A stretch of 32,363 bases of DNA, from the NCBI GenBank assembly GCA_004357495.1, contig SMWD01000003.1:1-32363 (forward strand), read 5' to 3'. Below the pieces are notes generated by a model. The model was not told the DNA's origin. It made no database searches and was given only the letters and a program-made list of their open reading frames with translations. The translations under genes were made by a program, and so were the position numbers. Below are positions 1 through 8,108 of the stretch, piece by piece (positions within the stretch are counted from its first letter, which is position 1; each line of letters starts with the position of its first letter). This DNA comes from Gammaproteobacteria bacterium (lineage in GTDB: Bacteria > Pseudomonadota > Gammaproteobacteria > Steroidobacterales > GCA-2729495).

Positions 1-179
1 AAACTTTCCATCATCTATCCCCGCATCGCAGTCTGTCTGGCCCGGTCGTCATCGACATCCGGAGCCAGGCGCATTGTAACCACACGGTAAAAAGGCCGTC
101 GACAGTGACGTCGGTGCGCATAAAAAAAGCGACCCGTTGTCCGCGGACGCAGGGTCGCCATATGGAGGAGTCGGTTGCG

Positions 180-980
180 TCAGAAAGTTGTGTCGGGGGA
201 CGCCGCCGCTGGTGCGTTGCCGATCGCGAAGGTTTTTGCGCCGGTGTCAACGTTTGCCGCGGTACGGCTGCCGGTTTGCCCCTGCAGCCTCGGCGTCTTC
301 GCGGTCAGCACCTCGATGAAGCGGCGCGCATGCGCCGGCGTCGGCATGTGTGCATCGCTCAGGATCTTCGCCGCATCGCCCGTCCCGGCTCCGTAGTAGG
401 CCAGGTTCGCCTGCTGGTCGATACGGATCACGGACCCCTCGACCGAGACTCCGGCGAACAGCCCGCGGGTGCGCGAGTACGAATAGATCTCGGCTTTGAG
501 CTGCACGTCTGTCGCCGCCGATGCACGCCGGCCGACCGGGCCGGCCGCGACGTTCGCATCACCGCCGAGGGTGAATTTGCCCCGGGCAATGTTGTCGACG
601 CCCTTGCGACTTTTGAATACCAGGATGATGTCCGATGCCTGGGCGCCAATCTGCCAGCCGATGCTGCCGGCTCCCATCGAGATGAACGACGGGTTACTCC
701 AGCGGCCGTCCGGCCTGCGCACGACGAGAATGCCCTTGCCATAGCTGCCGCCGATGAAAAAGCCGGCCTTGATCTGGTTCGGGATGACCGCGATCGCGTA
801 CGCGTTCTGTAACAGGGTGGGCGGGATGCTCTGCTCGGGGATTCGCGACAACTGCTGCAGCACCTCGGTGGCCGCATCGACGCGCTGGTCCAGGCTCATG
901 CGGGCCTGCGCCGGGCTCATGGCCAGGGTCGCCAGCATTACCAAAGGGATGGAAATTAAGTTGATTTTCAGTCTCATCAT
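180..980 (-). CDS. SYLF/Ysc84-domain lipid-binding-like secreted protein
   Basis: 266-aa ORF with N-terminal signal peptide; motifs NAYAIAVIPNQIKAGFFIGGSYGKGILVVRRPDGRWSNPSFISMGAGSIGWQIGAQASDIILVF are typical of the SYLF family. Confidence 0.88.
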   Translation of the reverse strand: MMRLKINLISIPLVMLATLAMSPAQARMSLDQRVDAATEVLQQLSRIPEQSIPPTLLQNAYAIAVIPNQIKAGFFIGGSYGKGILVVRRPDGRWSNPSFISMGAGSIGWQIGAQASDIILVFKSRKGVDNIARGKFTLGGDANVAAGPVGRRASAATDVQLKAEIYSYSRTRGLFAGVSVEGSVIRIDQQANLAYYGAGTGDAAKILSDAHMPTPAHARRFIEVLTAKTPRLQGQTGSRTAANVDTGAKTFAIGNAPAAASPDTTF

Positions 981-1398
981 TGCTGCTCCTCAAACAACGC
1001 GTTGCGGCTCGCAGTCCTTCTTGATGAGACCTGGTCGAGTTGTTCGTCGCCTCCATGGCGATGAACGGTCAGATGCCCCCAAGGGCAATTTGACGTAATC
1101 TAACCGAAATCAATTTCTTATGTAAGTCTTTTTTCCAGGCAATGAGGTTGAGAGCATAGATTGTTGAATTTATTAGGTATAGATATCACTGCGCGCAGAC
1201 AACTCCCGGACGTCATGCTCGACCCTCGCCCCGTTGCAGGCTGCGATCGTGGCCTGCCGGTCGGTCCCGGATGCGTGGCGGGCAGCTGGCCGGCTTGCGG
1301 ACCGGCCAGCGCCTAATTACCATGCCTGCGAACTCGGCGCGGCTCGGAGTACGCGTGATGAAGGTTCCGGAAAACACGCGTTAACACTTATTTTATTA

Positions 1399-2913
1399 AT
1401 GAAAACAACGATATTCAGATGGGGAATCGGCCCGCTGTCGGTGCTTTGCCCGGCGCTGGCCGCACTTGTCTGGGCGGGCGCCACCCTGGCCGGGCCGTAC
1501 CTGGCGCCCGGGAACATGGCCCTGCGCAGCGATCTGCAGGTGCTGGCGGACGGCGGACACTTGTCGGCACCGATTACCACCTGGCCGCTGTCGTGGGGTG
1601 ATATTGCCGCATCGCTGGATGATTCGGGCGCTGACTGGCGGCCGGAGGAGATCGTCGCGCTGGTGCGCCTGCGCCGTCACATCGATGCGCAGACCGTATC
1701 CGGAATCCCGACGTTCACCGCGTATGGATCCGGTGCCGCGAATCCGCAGCAGATACGTTCATTCGAAGCCACCCCGCGCGAAGACGGTGAACTCGGCGTC
1801 GGCTTCACCTACACCGGGGCCTGGTGGGCGACGAGCCTGCAGGGGCAATGGGTCAGCGACCCGGAGGACGGGGACGAATGGCGCGCCGACGGCAGTTACA
1901 TCGGCGTTGCGCTCGGCAACTGGATGGTGTCAGCTGCGATTACCGATCGCTGGTGGGGGCCGGGCTGGCAGAGCAGTCTGATCCTGAGCAGCAATGCGCG
2001 GCCGATTCCGGCCATCTCGCTTGAGCGCAACTCGACGCAGGCATTCGAGACGAAGTGGCTGAGTTGGCTCGGGCCATGGGATCTTACCGTCATGTGGGGC
2101 CAGCTGGAATCGGACCGCGAGATTCCGGACGCGAACCTGTTCGGTATGCGGTTCAATTTCAAGCCGTTCAAGAGCCTCGAGATCGGCCTGAGCCGCACGG
2201 CGCAGTTGTGCGGCGATGGCCGGCCATGCGGTCTCGACACCATCTTCAATATGCTGATCGGTCGCGATAACCGCGGCGACAACATCAGCGCCGAAGACGA
2301 GCCGGGCAACCAGCTCGCCGGTTTCGATGTTCGCTGGTCGAGCCGCGTGTTCGACCAGCCGTTCGCGCTGTACACGCAGTGGATCGGCGAGGACGAAGAT
2401 GGTTTTTTCCCGACCCAGTGGCTGGGCCAGTTCGGTGGTGAGACCTGGGGTCAGTGGGATGCGCTCGGCACTTATCGCCTGTTCCTCGAATGGTCCGACA
2501 CGGAGTGCAATTTCCGCTTCTACGACAGCGTGCGCAACGACGGCGACAGGTCGCCCGGCTGTGCCTACAATCACCCGATCTACCAGTCCGGCTACCGCTT
2601 TAAACAACGCGCGATCGGGCACAGCTTCGATGGCGATTCCAGCGTGTTCACGCTCGGCACGACACTGACCGATAACGCCGATCACACCTGGATCGCGACC
2701 GTCGCGATCGGCAACCTGAACCGCCGCAGCGCCCGTCCGTCGACGACTGCTGAGCACAAGACGCGCTATCGCGAGGTGCAAGTGGTGCATCGCCGCCCGC
2801 TGTGGATCGGCGACGTTGGCGTTGGGCTTGGGTACGATTACCGCAAGGATACGGTAACCCACGTCAAGGACGATGAGTTTCGTGTGTTCCTGGAATGGGG
2901 CATGAACTACTAA
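1399..2913 (+). CDS. Capsule assembly Wzi-family-like outer membrane beta-barrel protein
   Basis: ORF open from 1234; ATG at 1399 gives a signal peptide (MKTTIFRWGIGPLSVLCPALAALVWAGATLAGPYL) followed by Wzi-like N-terminus (LRSDLQVLADGGHLSAPITTWPLSWGDI) and amphipathic strands. Confidence 0.8.
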   Translation: MKTTIFRWGIGPLSVLCPALAALVWAGATLAGPYLAPGNMALRSDLQVLADGGHLSAPITTWPLSWGDIAASLDDSGADWRPEEIVALVRLRRHIDAQTVSGIPTFTAYGSGAANPQQIRSFEATPREDGELGVGFTYTGAWWATSLQGQWVSDPEDGDEWRADGSYIGVALGNWMVSAAITDRWWGPGWQSSLILSSNARPIPAISLERNSTQAFETKWLSWLGPWDLTVMWGQLESDREIPDANLFGMRFNFKPFKSLEIGLSRTAQLCGDGRPCGLDTIFNMLIGRDNRGDNISAEDEPGNQLAGFDVRWSSRVFDQPFALYTQWIGEDEDGFFPTQWLGQFGGETWGQWDALGTYRLFLEWSDTECNFRFYDSVRNDGDRSPGCAYNHPIYQSGYRFKQRAIGHSFDGDSSVFTLGTTLTDNADHTWIATVAIGNLNRRSARPSTTAEHKTRYREVQVVHRRPLWIGDVGVGLGYDYRKDTVTHVKDDEFRVFLEWGMNY

Positions 2914-2929
2914 TTACCGGGGCGCGGTC

Positions 2930-3742
2930 ATGTCAGAGCTTGCGGATTTTCCCTGTCGATTGTGTGGAGAGTCGGGGCTGAGCTTGTATTACACGCTGGG
3001 CTGCGACGGCCGCTTTAAATATTACAAGTGTTCGAATTGCACGCTGGTCAATTACGATCTGGCGACCGGTCTCGATCAGACGCAGTATGAGGTCAGCCAC
3101 ATCGATCCGCGCGATGATTCGCTGACGTTCAACCGCGACCGCGATCAGTCGTTTCATGCATTGATGCGCGATGTCAGTCCGCCCGGCCGGCTGCTTGATA
3201 TCGGCTCCGGCAACGGGCGCTTGCTGCATGTCGCCAGGCTGGCGGGCTGGCAGGTCAAAGGGCTGGAGTTGTCGGCCAGTATGGCGGCTTTCGTCCGCCA
3301 GGAACTCGACATCGCGGTCGAAGTCGCCGATTTCCTGGAAACGACGCCTGCACTGGAAGACGCCGGTTCGTTCGACGTCGTGGTACTGCGGCACGTACTC
3401 GAGCATTTGCCGGATCCGCTGATTACCCTGGAGAAAATCAGCGTACTGATGAAGCCGGACGGATATTTTCTGATCGAGATGCCGAACATCGAGGCCATGA
3501 CCAAGCGCTGGAGTCGTTTCGTTGTCGGCGCCGGTTTACACAAGCGCCATTTCGATGCGGACTTCCGGGCCGGGCACTGCAACGAGTACTCGAAGAGATC
3601 GATGCGTTATCTGGCTGAGAAGACCGGATTCAAAGTCGTGCGCTGGGAGACGTATTCACGCAAGCCGTTGCCGAACTGGTTTTATAATCGGGTGCCGATC
3701 GGCAACAAGGCCCGTGCGCTGCTGCGCCGTTCCGGCGCGTAA
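2930..3742 (+). CDS. Class I SAM-dependent methyltransferase with N-terminal Cys pairs (zinc-ribbon-like)
   Basis: CRLCGESG...YYKCSNC N-terminus; SAM motif LLDIGSGNGRLL; VLEHLPDPLITLEKISVLMKPDGYFLIEMPN. Confidence 0.88.
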   Translation: MSELADFPCRLCGESGLSLYYTLGCDGRFKYYKCSNCTLVNYDLATGLDQTQYEVSHIDPRDDSLTFNRDRDQSFHALMRDVSPPGRLLDIGSGNGRLLHVARLAGWQVKGLELSASMAAFVRQELDIAVEVADFLETTPALEDAGSFDVVVLRHVLEHLPDPLITLEKISVLMKPDGYFLIEMPNIEAMTKRWSRFVVGAGLHKRHFDADFRAGHCNEYSKRSMRYLAEKTGFKVVRWETYSRKPLPNWFYNRVPIGNKARALLRRSGA

Positions 3743-3753
3743 GCGCTGCGCAG

Positions 3754-3770
3754 TTCAGGCTCGATTCAGG
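3754..3770 (+). promoter_or_regulatory. Direct repeat TTCAGG-N5-TTCAGG, candidate response-regulator box
   Basis: TTCAGG at 3754-3759 and 3765-3770 (11-bp period), 25 bp upstream of ATG 3796 of the PepSY-RR-HK operon; possible -10 TAGACT at 3780-3785. Confidence 0.5.
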
Positions 3771-3795
3771 CGTCGCCGGTAGACTGGAGGCAGAT

Positions 3796-4071
3796 ATGAA
3801 TTTGCGCAGATATTCCGGTCGATCGCGGGGCTTGCTGATCGTGGCCATTGTCGTGGGGGTACTCGCGTCCCCGGGATGGTCGGACACGGTGCCCGGCGGC
3901 ATGTCGCTCGACGAAGCGATTGTGGTTGTTCGTCAACAGACGAGCGGCAAGGTGTTGCGCGCCAGAAGCCGGACGACGGATGGGCGCACGGTGCACGAAA
4001 TCCGCGTGCTGACCGACGAGGGTCTGGTGAAAACGCTGACGATCGACGCGCAGAGCGGGCGGGTGCAATAG
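3796..4071 (+). CDS. PepSY-domain-like small periplasmic protein
   Basis: Signal peptide, then MSLDEAIVVVRQQTSGKVLRARSRTTDGRTVHEIRVLTDEGLVKTLTIDAQSGRV; precedes a two-component pair. Confidence 0.75.
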   Translation: MNLRRYSGRSRGLLIVAIVVGVLASPGWSDTVPGGMSLDEAIVVVRQQTSGKVLRARSRTTDGRTVHEIRVLTDEGLVKTLTIDAQSGRVQ

Positions 4072-4075
4072 GCGC

Positions 4076-4759
4076 ATGCGTTTGCTGATTATTGAAGATG
4101 ACGATGCACTGCGACGGTCGCTGGCTGCCAATCTGCGCGAGAACGGGTTCACGGTCGACGAGGCAGCCAATGCAGCCGAGGGCGAATACTATGCCGCCGA
4201 GTTCGCGAGTGCGCTCGCGATCATCGATCTCGGCCTGCCGGATCGCCCGGGTGCAGAACTCATTGCTGATTTTCGCAACCGTGGCATGACGTTTCCGATC
4301 CTGATCCTGACCGCGCGAGATCACTGGCAGGACAAGGTTGACGGCCTCAACGCCGGCGCCGATGACTACGTCGTCAAGCCGTTTAACCTGGACGAGCTGC
4401 TGGCACGAATTAATGCGTTGCTCAGGCGGGCGGCAGGCCACGCGCGATCGGTTATCCGGCATGGCCGGATCGAGCTCGATACCCAGGCCCAGGAGATCAG
4501 CGTCGACGGCCGCGCCGTTCAGCTGACGGCCTTCGAGTATCGGCTGATCGAGATTCTGCTGATGCGGGTCGGCCAAGTCGTCACCAAAGCGAACCTGACG
4601 GATCAACTGTACGATCAGGATTTCGAGCGCGACAGCAATGTGATCGAAGTGTTGATCACGCGACTTCGCAACAAGCTTGATCCGGACCGGTCGCTCGGCC
4701 TGATCGAGACGTTGCGGGGCCGCGGCTACCGCATTGCCAGGCTCGAGCCGCCGGACTGA
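4076..4759 (+). CDS. OmpR/PhoP-family response regulator
   Basis: Receiver (LLIIEDDDALRRSL, AIIDLGLPD, ILTARD, GADDYVVKPF) plus winged-helix C-terminus (LTAFEYRLIEILL...VIEVLITRLRNKL...TLRGRGYRI). Confidence 0.95.
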   Translation: MRLLIIEDDDALRRSLAANLRENGFTVDEAANAAEGEYYAAEFASALAIIDLGLPDRPGAELIADFRNRGMTFPILILTARDHWQDKVDGLNAGADDYVVKPFNLDELLARINALLRRAAGHARSVIRHGRIELDTQAQEISVDGRAVQLTAFEYRLIEILLMRVGQVVTKANLTDQLYDQDFERDSNVIEVLITRLRNKLDPDRSLGLIETLRGRGYRIARLEPPD

Positions 4760-6132
4760 TGGGCGCCCGACCCGGTTCGCTCAGTGTGCGCCTGCTCGTG
4801 ACGACGACGGCCGTACTGCTGGCGGCCTTCGCGGTAACAATTGTTCTGCTTGATGCGTTGTTCAGACAGATGAGCGAGGACGCAATCCGGGATTTGCTCG
4901 AGGTTCAGGTGCTGACTTTGATCGGTGTGGCCGAGCTGGGTGCGGACGGCACGTTGGTGCTGCCAACCGACCTGCCCGAGGCGCGTCTGAACAGCCTGAG
5001 TTCCGGACTGTTCGCCGAGATCGTCGACCCGGTTGGCCAGCGTGTCTGGCGTTCGCCATCGGCGGCCGGCATCGAACTTGCACGAGGTCTGTCGGTCGAC
5101 GCCGGCGAGCGCTTGTATCAGCGCCGCCGTCTCGCCACCGGCACCGAGGTACTCGTGCTCGGCATCGGCATTACGTGGGAACTCGTCGGCGATGCATCGT
5201 ATGGCTTCCAGGTGTTCGTCGGCGAGGATCTGACGGCCTACGAACGACAGCTCGCCCGGTTCCGGCAGCAAATGTTCGGCTGGTTTGCGGCCGTCATGCT
5301 GGCATTGCTGATCGCGATCGGCTTGCTGCTGCGCTGGGGTTTGCGGCCGCTGCATCGCATGGCCGGCCAGATCCGTGCGATCGAGACCGGCGACGTCGAT
5401 CTCTTGAGTGAGGACTATCCACGCGAACTCGCCGGTGTGGCACGTAACATGAACGCGCTGGTGCGCTCCGAGCGTCAGCGTATCACCCGCTTTCGGACCA
5501 CAATGGATGATCTCGCCCACAGCCTCAAAACGCCACTCGCCGTCGTACGCAGCGAACTGGGCGCGCGTGAGCCGGATGCCGACGTGCTGCGCGAACAGGT
5601 CGCGCGCATGCAAGGCGTCATCGACTACCGATTGCGTCGCGCCGCGGCCATGGGGCCGCGCACACTCGCGCCGCGGCCGATATCGCTGGCGCCCATTTGC
5701 CGGGAAGTTGCCAGTAGCCTGCGCAAGATTCATGCGGATAAGAAGGTAGATTTCGAACTGCTGGTGCCGGACGGCCTGACGTATCGGGCAGAGCAGGGCG
5801 ACCTCTACGAGCTAATTGGCAACCTGCTCGATAACGCATGGAAGTGGTGTCGGGGGGAAGTCGTACTTGAACTCGTCGACGACGCGGCTGCAGGTCTGCG
5901 GCTGATCATCACCGACGACGGGCCCGGCATTCCGGATGACGACGTCGATGCGGTGCTTGCGCGCGGCAATCGCGGCCAGTCCGTCGCCGCGCACCTGCAG
6001 CGTGGCGACGTACCGGGTCAGGGCATCGGTCTTGCAGTCGTCGCAGAGATCGTCGCATTGTATGGCGGCGAATTGGCGATCACGCGCGACGAGACCAGCG
6101 GCGGCGCACGCATCAACGTTCAGCTGCCCTAG
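4759..6132 (+). CDS. Sensor histidine kinase, PhoQ-like
   Basis: TM-periplasm-TM layout, H-box DLAHSLKTPLAVV, N box NLLDNAWKW, G boxes DDGPGIP and GQGIGLAVVAEIV; overlaps the regulator by 1 nt. Confidence 0.94.
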   Translation: MGARPGSLSVRLLVTTTAVLLAAFAVTIVLLDALFRQMSEDAIRDLLEVQVLTLIGVAELGADGTLVLPTDLPEARLNSLSSGLFAEIVDPVGQRVWRSPSAAGIELARGLSVDAGERLYQRRRLATGTEVLVLGIGITWELVGDASYGFQVFVGEDLTAYERQLARFRQQMFGWFAAVMLALLIAIGLLLRWGLRPLHRMAGQIRAIETGDVDLLSEDYPRELAGVARNMNALVRSERQRITRFRTTMDDLAHSLKTPLAVVRSELGAREPDADVLREQVARMQGVIDYRLRRAAAMGPRTLAPRPISLAPICREVASSLRKIHADKKVDFELLVPDGLTYRAEQGDLYELIGNLLDNAWKWCRGEVVLELVDDAAAGLRLIITDDGPGIPDDDVDAVLARGNRGQSVAAHLQRGDVPGQGIGLAVVAEIVALYGGELAITRDETSGGARINVQLP

Positions 6133-6137
6133 GTTGT

Positions 6138-6430
6138 CGGGGTCGGACCAACGCAAGTCCATGAAACGTTTTGAATTTTTATCGAATAGCCCGTGTATCC
6201 AAGCAGGTTAATTGGCCAATTCGGGCCCTGAAATTAATGGTTTACTGGCAGCCTCGTTGATGCGTTTCACATCGCCGGTACGCTCGCCTGTTTGGCATCG
6301 GCAGATAATGTTCGTTGCGCCTTAAATACGCAAAAATGCACATGAAACGGGCTGTTTAGACCTGAAAAATGGCCTCTCTTTTTAAGCCACATTCTTTTGG
6401 CAATTAGCCGGTTACGGAGGTCCGACCCCG
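6138..6430. repeat. Interval bounded by exact 12-bp inverted repeats CGGGGTCGGACC / GGTCCGACCCCG
   Basis: CGGGGTCGGACC at 6138-6149, exact reverse complement at 6419-6430; interior visibly AT-richer than flanks and contains palindrome AATTGGCCAATT (6210-6221). Confidence 0.6.
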
Positions 6431-7767
6431 CGGCCGCTTGCTTCCAGCATTTTGATCAGGAAGGTTCGAATCGTCGGCACGGCTTCGTGCTGTGTCATGA
6501 GTTGCTGCGCTTCCATGAGCTTTGCCATGTCCTTGATCGAGCGCTTGCCGTCGATCAGGGACATGACGAAAGCGTGGATGCGCGTCGATGTAGCCTGCAT
6601 GCGCAATGAGTCGCTGAGTGGGACCGGCGCATCGCCCTTGACGAGCCAGTTTGGCAGAGCCTCGTAGCGAGCTGTTCTTTTCGCCTGCTTGGTTTTCCTG
6701 GCCGCGAATGTGACGACCGTCTCCTGACGACCGTGCCGGCTGGCCGGAGAGCACATATAGGGGATGCGCGTCTCGTCCACGTGCGGCGTCGTGAACCCCT
6801 GCGCGGCGACAATCTCGACGACTTCCTCGCGGCTGTACCGCTTGCCCGGGTCCGCGTTGTCAAAAGCCAGCGAGCCGAAATTGACCCACTGCCCGTCGTC
6901 GCGCAGCAGATGGTTGATGCGTGCCGCGGTTTCCGCGATGTCGGACGGCAGAATATCCGTGACCCACGGTGTGATGATCGTATCGAAGCTGCCGTTCAGG
7001 AACGGCGCGCGGGCGGCGTCGGCGATAACGAGTTCGAACTCGCCGGTGACCGGCGCTTCGGCCTGCAGTGTTCGCAGAACCGCCGAGTTCTCGATACTGC
7101 TCGGCGCGATTGGGAACTCGTATAACTCGACCGTCTCTCCGCGAAGCAGGCGTTGCGCCAGCAGCATGAACATCGGATTGAAGTCGAGCGCAACCGTGAG
7201 TTCCGGCGTCAGCCGGTCGTGCAGATCACAGGCGAGCCGCGCCGGCCCGGCGCCGAGTACCAGCATCTTGCCGAGCGGCTGATCCAGCATATCGGTGACC
7301 AGGTCCGCGCTCGCTTCATTCTCTCGTTCGCCCCACGACCAGTCACGATGCACGTTGGGGTAATACGTAACCAGGCCTTGATCGCCTGGCAGCCGCGTGC
7401 GCAGGGCGAGGTAGGATTCGATGTTCGCCTCCAGCTCGACGAGACCGAGTGGCTCGAGCAGCGCGAGCAGGCGCTCGTTGTGGTCGCGGTATGCGTGTTG
7501 CATCAGCGTCAACCGCCGGCGTGTGCTGTCGCGCAGGTCGGGCGCGTCCAGTGCGGCTTCGATGAGCCTGACTTCGTGATCGAGACGCCGGGTCTCCATG
7601 TGCAGTCGCGCGCGCCACTCACCGAGTGCGGCCGACGGTTCGGCGAACAGGAACGGGATACCTGCGATGCTCGGGAAGTCAACCTGGCATCCGCCGCACG
7701 CATGGCCGCCGTCGGTCGGGGTCAGCGCGTTGTCACAGCGCGGACAGGCCAGTATCGAGTCGAGCAT
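6412..7767 (-). CDS. Trm112-like zinc-ribbon / class I methyltransferase fusion with C-terminal PqqD/winged-helix-like region
   Basis: N-terminus MLDSILACPRCDNALTPTDGGHACGGCQVDFPSIAGIPFLF; SAM-binding MLVLGAGPARLACDLHD; C-terminal IHAFVMSLIDGKRSIKDMAKLM. Confidence 0.75.
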   Translation of the reverse strand: MLDSILACPRCDNALTPTDGGHACGGCQVDFPSIAGIPFLFAEPSAALGEWRARLHMETRRLDHEVRLIEAALDAPDLRDSTRRRLTLMQHAYRDHNERLLALLEPLGLVELEANIESYLALRTRLPGDQGLVTYYPNVHRDWSWGERENEASADLVTDMLDQPLGKMLVLGAGPARLACDLHDRLTPELTVALDFNPMFMLLAQRLLRGETVELYEFPIAPSSIENSAVLRTLQAEAPVTGEFELVIADAARAPFLNGSFDTIITPWVTDILPSDIAETAARINHLLRDDGQWVNFGSLAFDNADPGKRYSREEVVEIVAAQGFTTPHVDETRIPYMCSPASRHGRQETVVTFAARKTKQAKRTARYEALPNWLVKGDAPVPLSDSLRMQATSTRIHAFVMSLIDGKRSIKDMAKLMEAQQLMTQHEAVPTIRTFLIKMLEASGRGVGPP

Positions 7768-7787
7768 GGCATGCAGTGTATCGACAA

Positions 7788-8086
7788 ATTGGTGTCTGAC
7801 ACCAATAGTCTCCGGTGGCCTGCGGGGTGTAGGCTTGGGGCCTGCGTCTACCCTTGGGGCCTGCGTCTACCCCAAGGGCGCTTCCTGCGGGGCGCCTGCG
7901 GGCCACAGTCTCAGAAAGAAGTCACAATCCCTGTCGTCTGGACAGTTTTTGCCAGTTTGTGGGGCTAAGAGGTGTCAGACACCGATTAGCAGATGCTGCG
8001 GGGCTCGATTTTCGAGAGGTGGCCGGCTAATTGGTGTCTGACACCTTTCGCTCGCTCGCAGCATCTGCTTATTGGTGTCTGACACC
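7788..8086. repeat. Cluster of four REP-like palindromes GGTGTC(T/A)GACACC including a 30-bp-arm inverted repeat
   Basis: Copies at 7791-7803, 7971-7983, 8033-8045, 8074-8086; arms 7971-8000 and 8057-8086 are reverse complements at 28/30 positions. Confidence 0.85.
7834..7871 (+). repeat. Exact 19-bp tandem duplication CTTGGGGCCTGCGTCTACC x2
   Basis: Read directly: 7834-7852 and 7853-7871 identical; also forms stem CCCTTGGGG (7851-7859) / CCCCAAGGG (7870-7878). Confidence 0.9.
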
Positions 8087-8108
8087 TTTCACTTGTTGGA
8101 GCGATGAA

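Noticed and set aside
7788-8086. CRISPR array
   Set aside because: Only four short palindromic copies with irregular spacing (180, 62, 41 bp), no cas genes; better explained as REP-like repeats.
6138-8086. Complete autonomous transposon carrying the methyltransferase
   Set aside because: No transposase ORF and the flanking repeats are related but not matching terminal inverted repeats; only a repeat-bracketed gene is supported.
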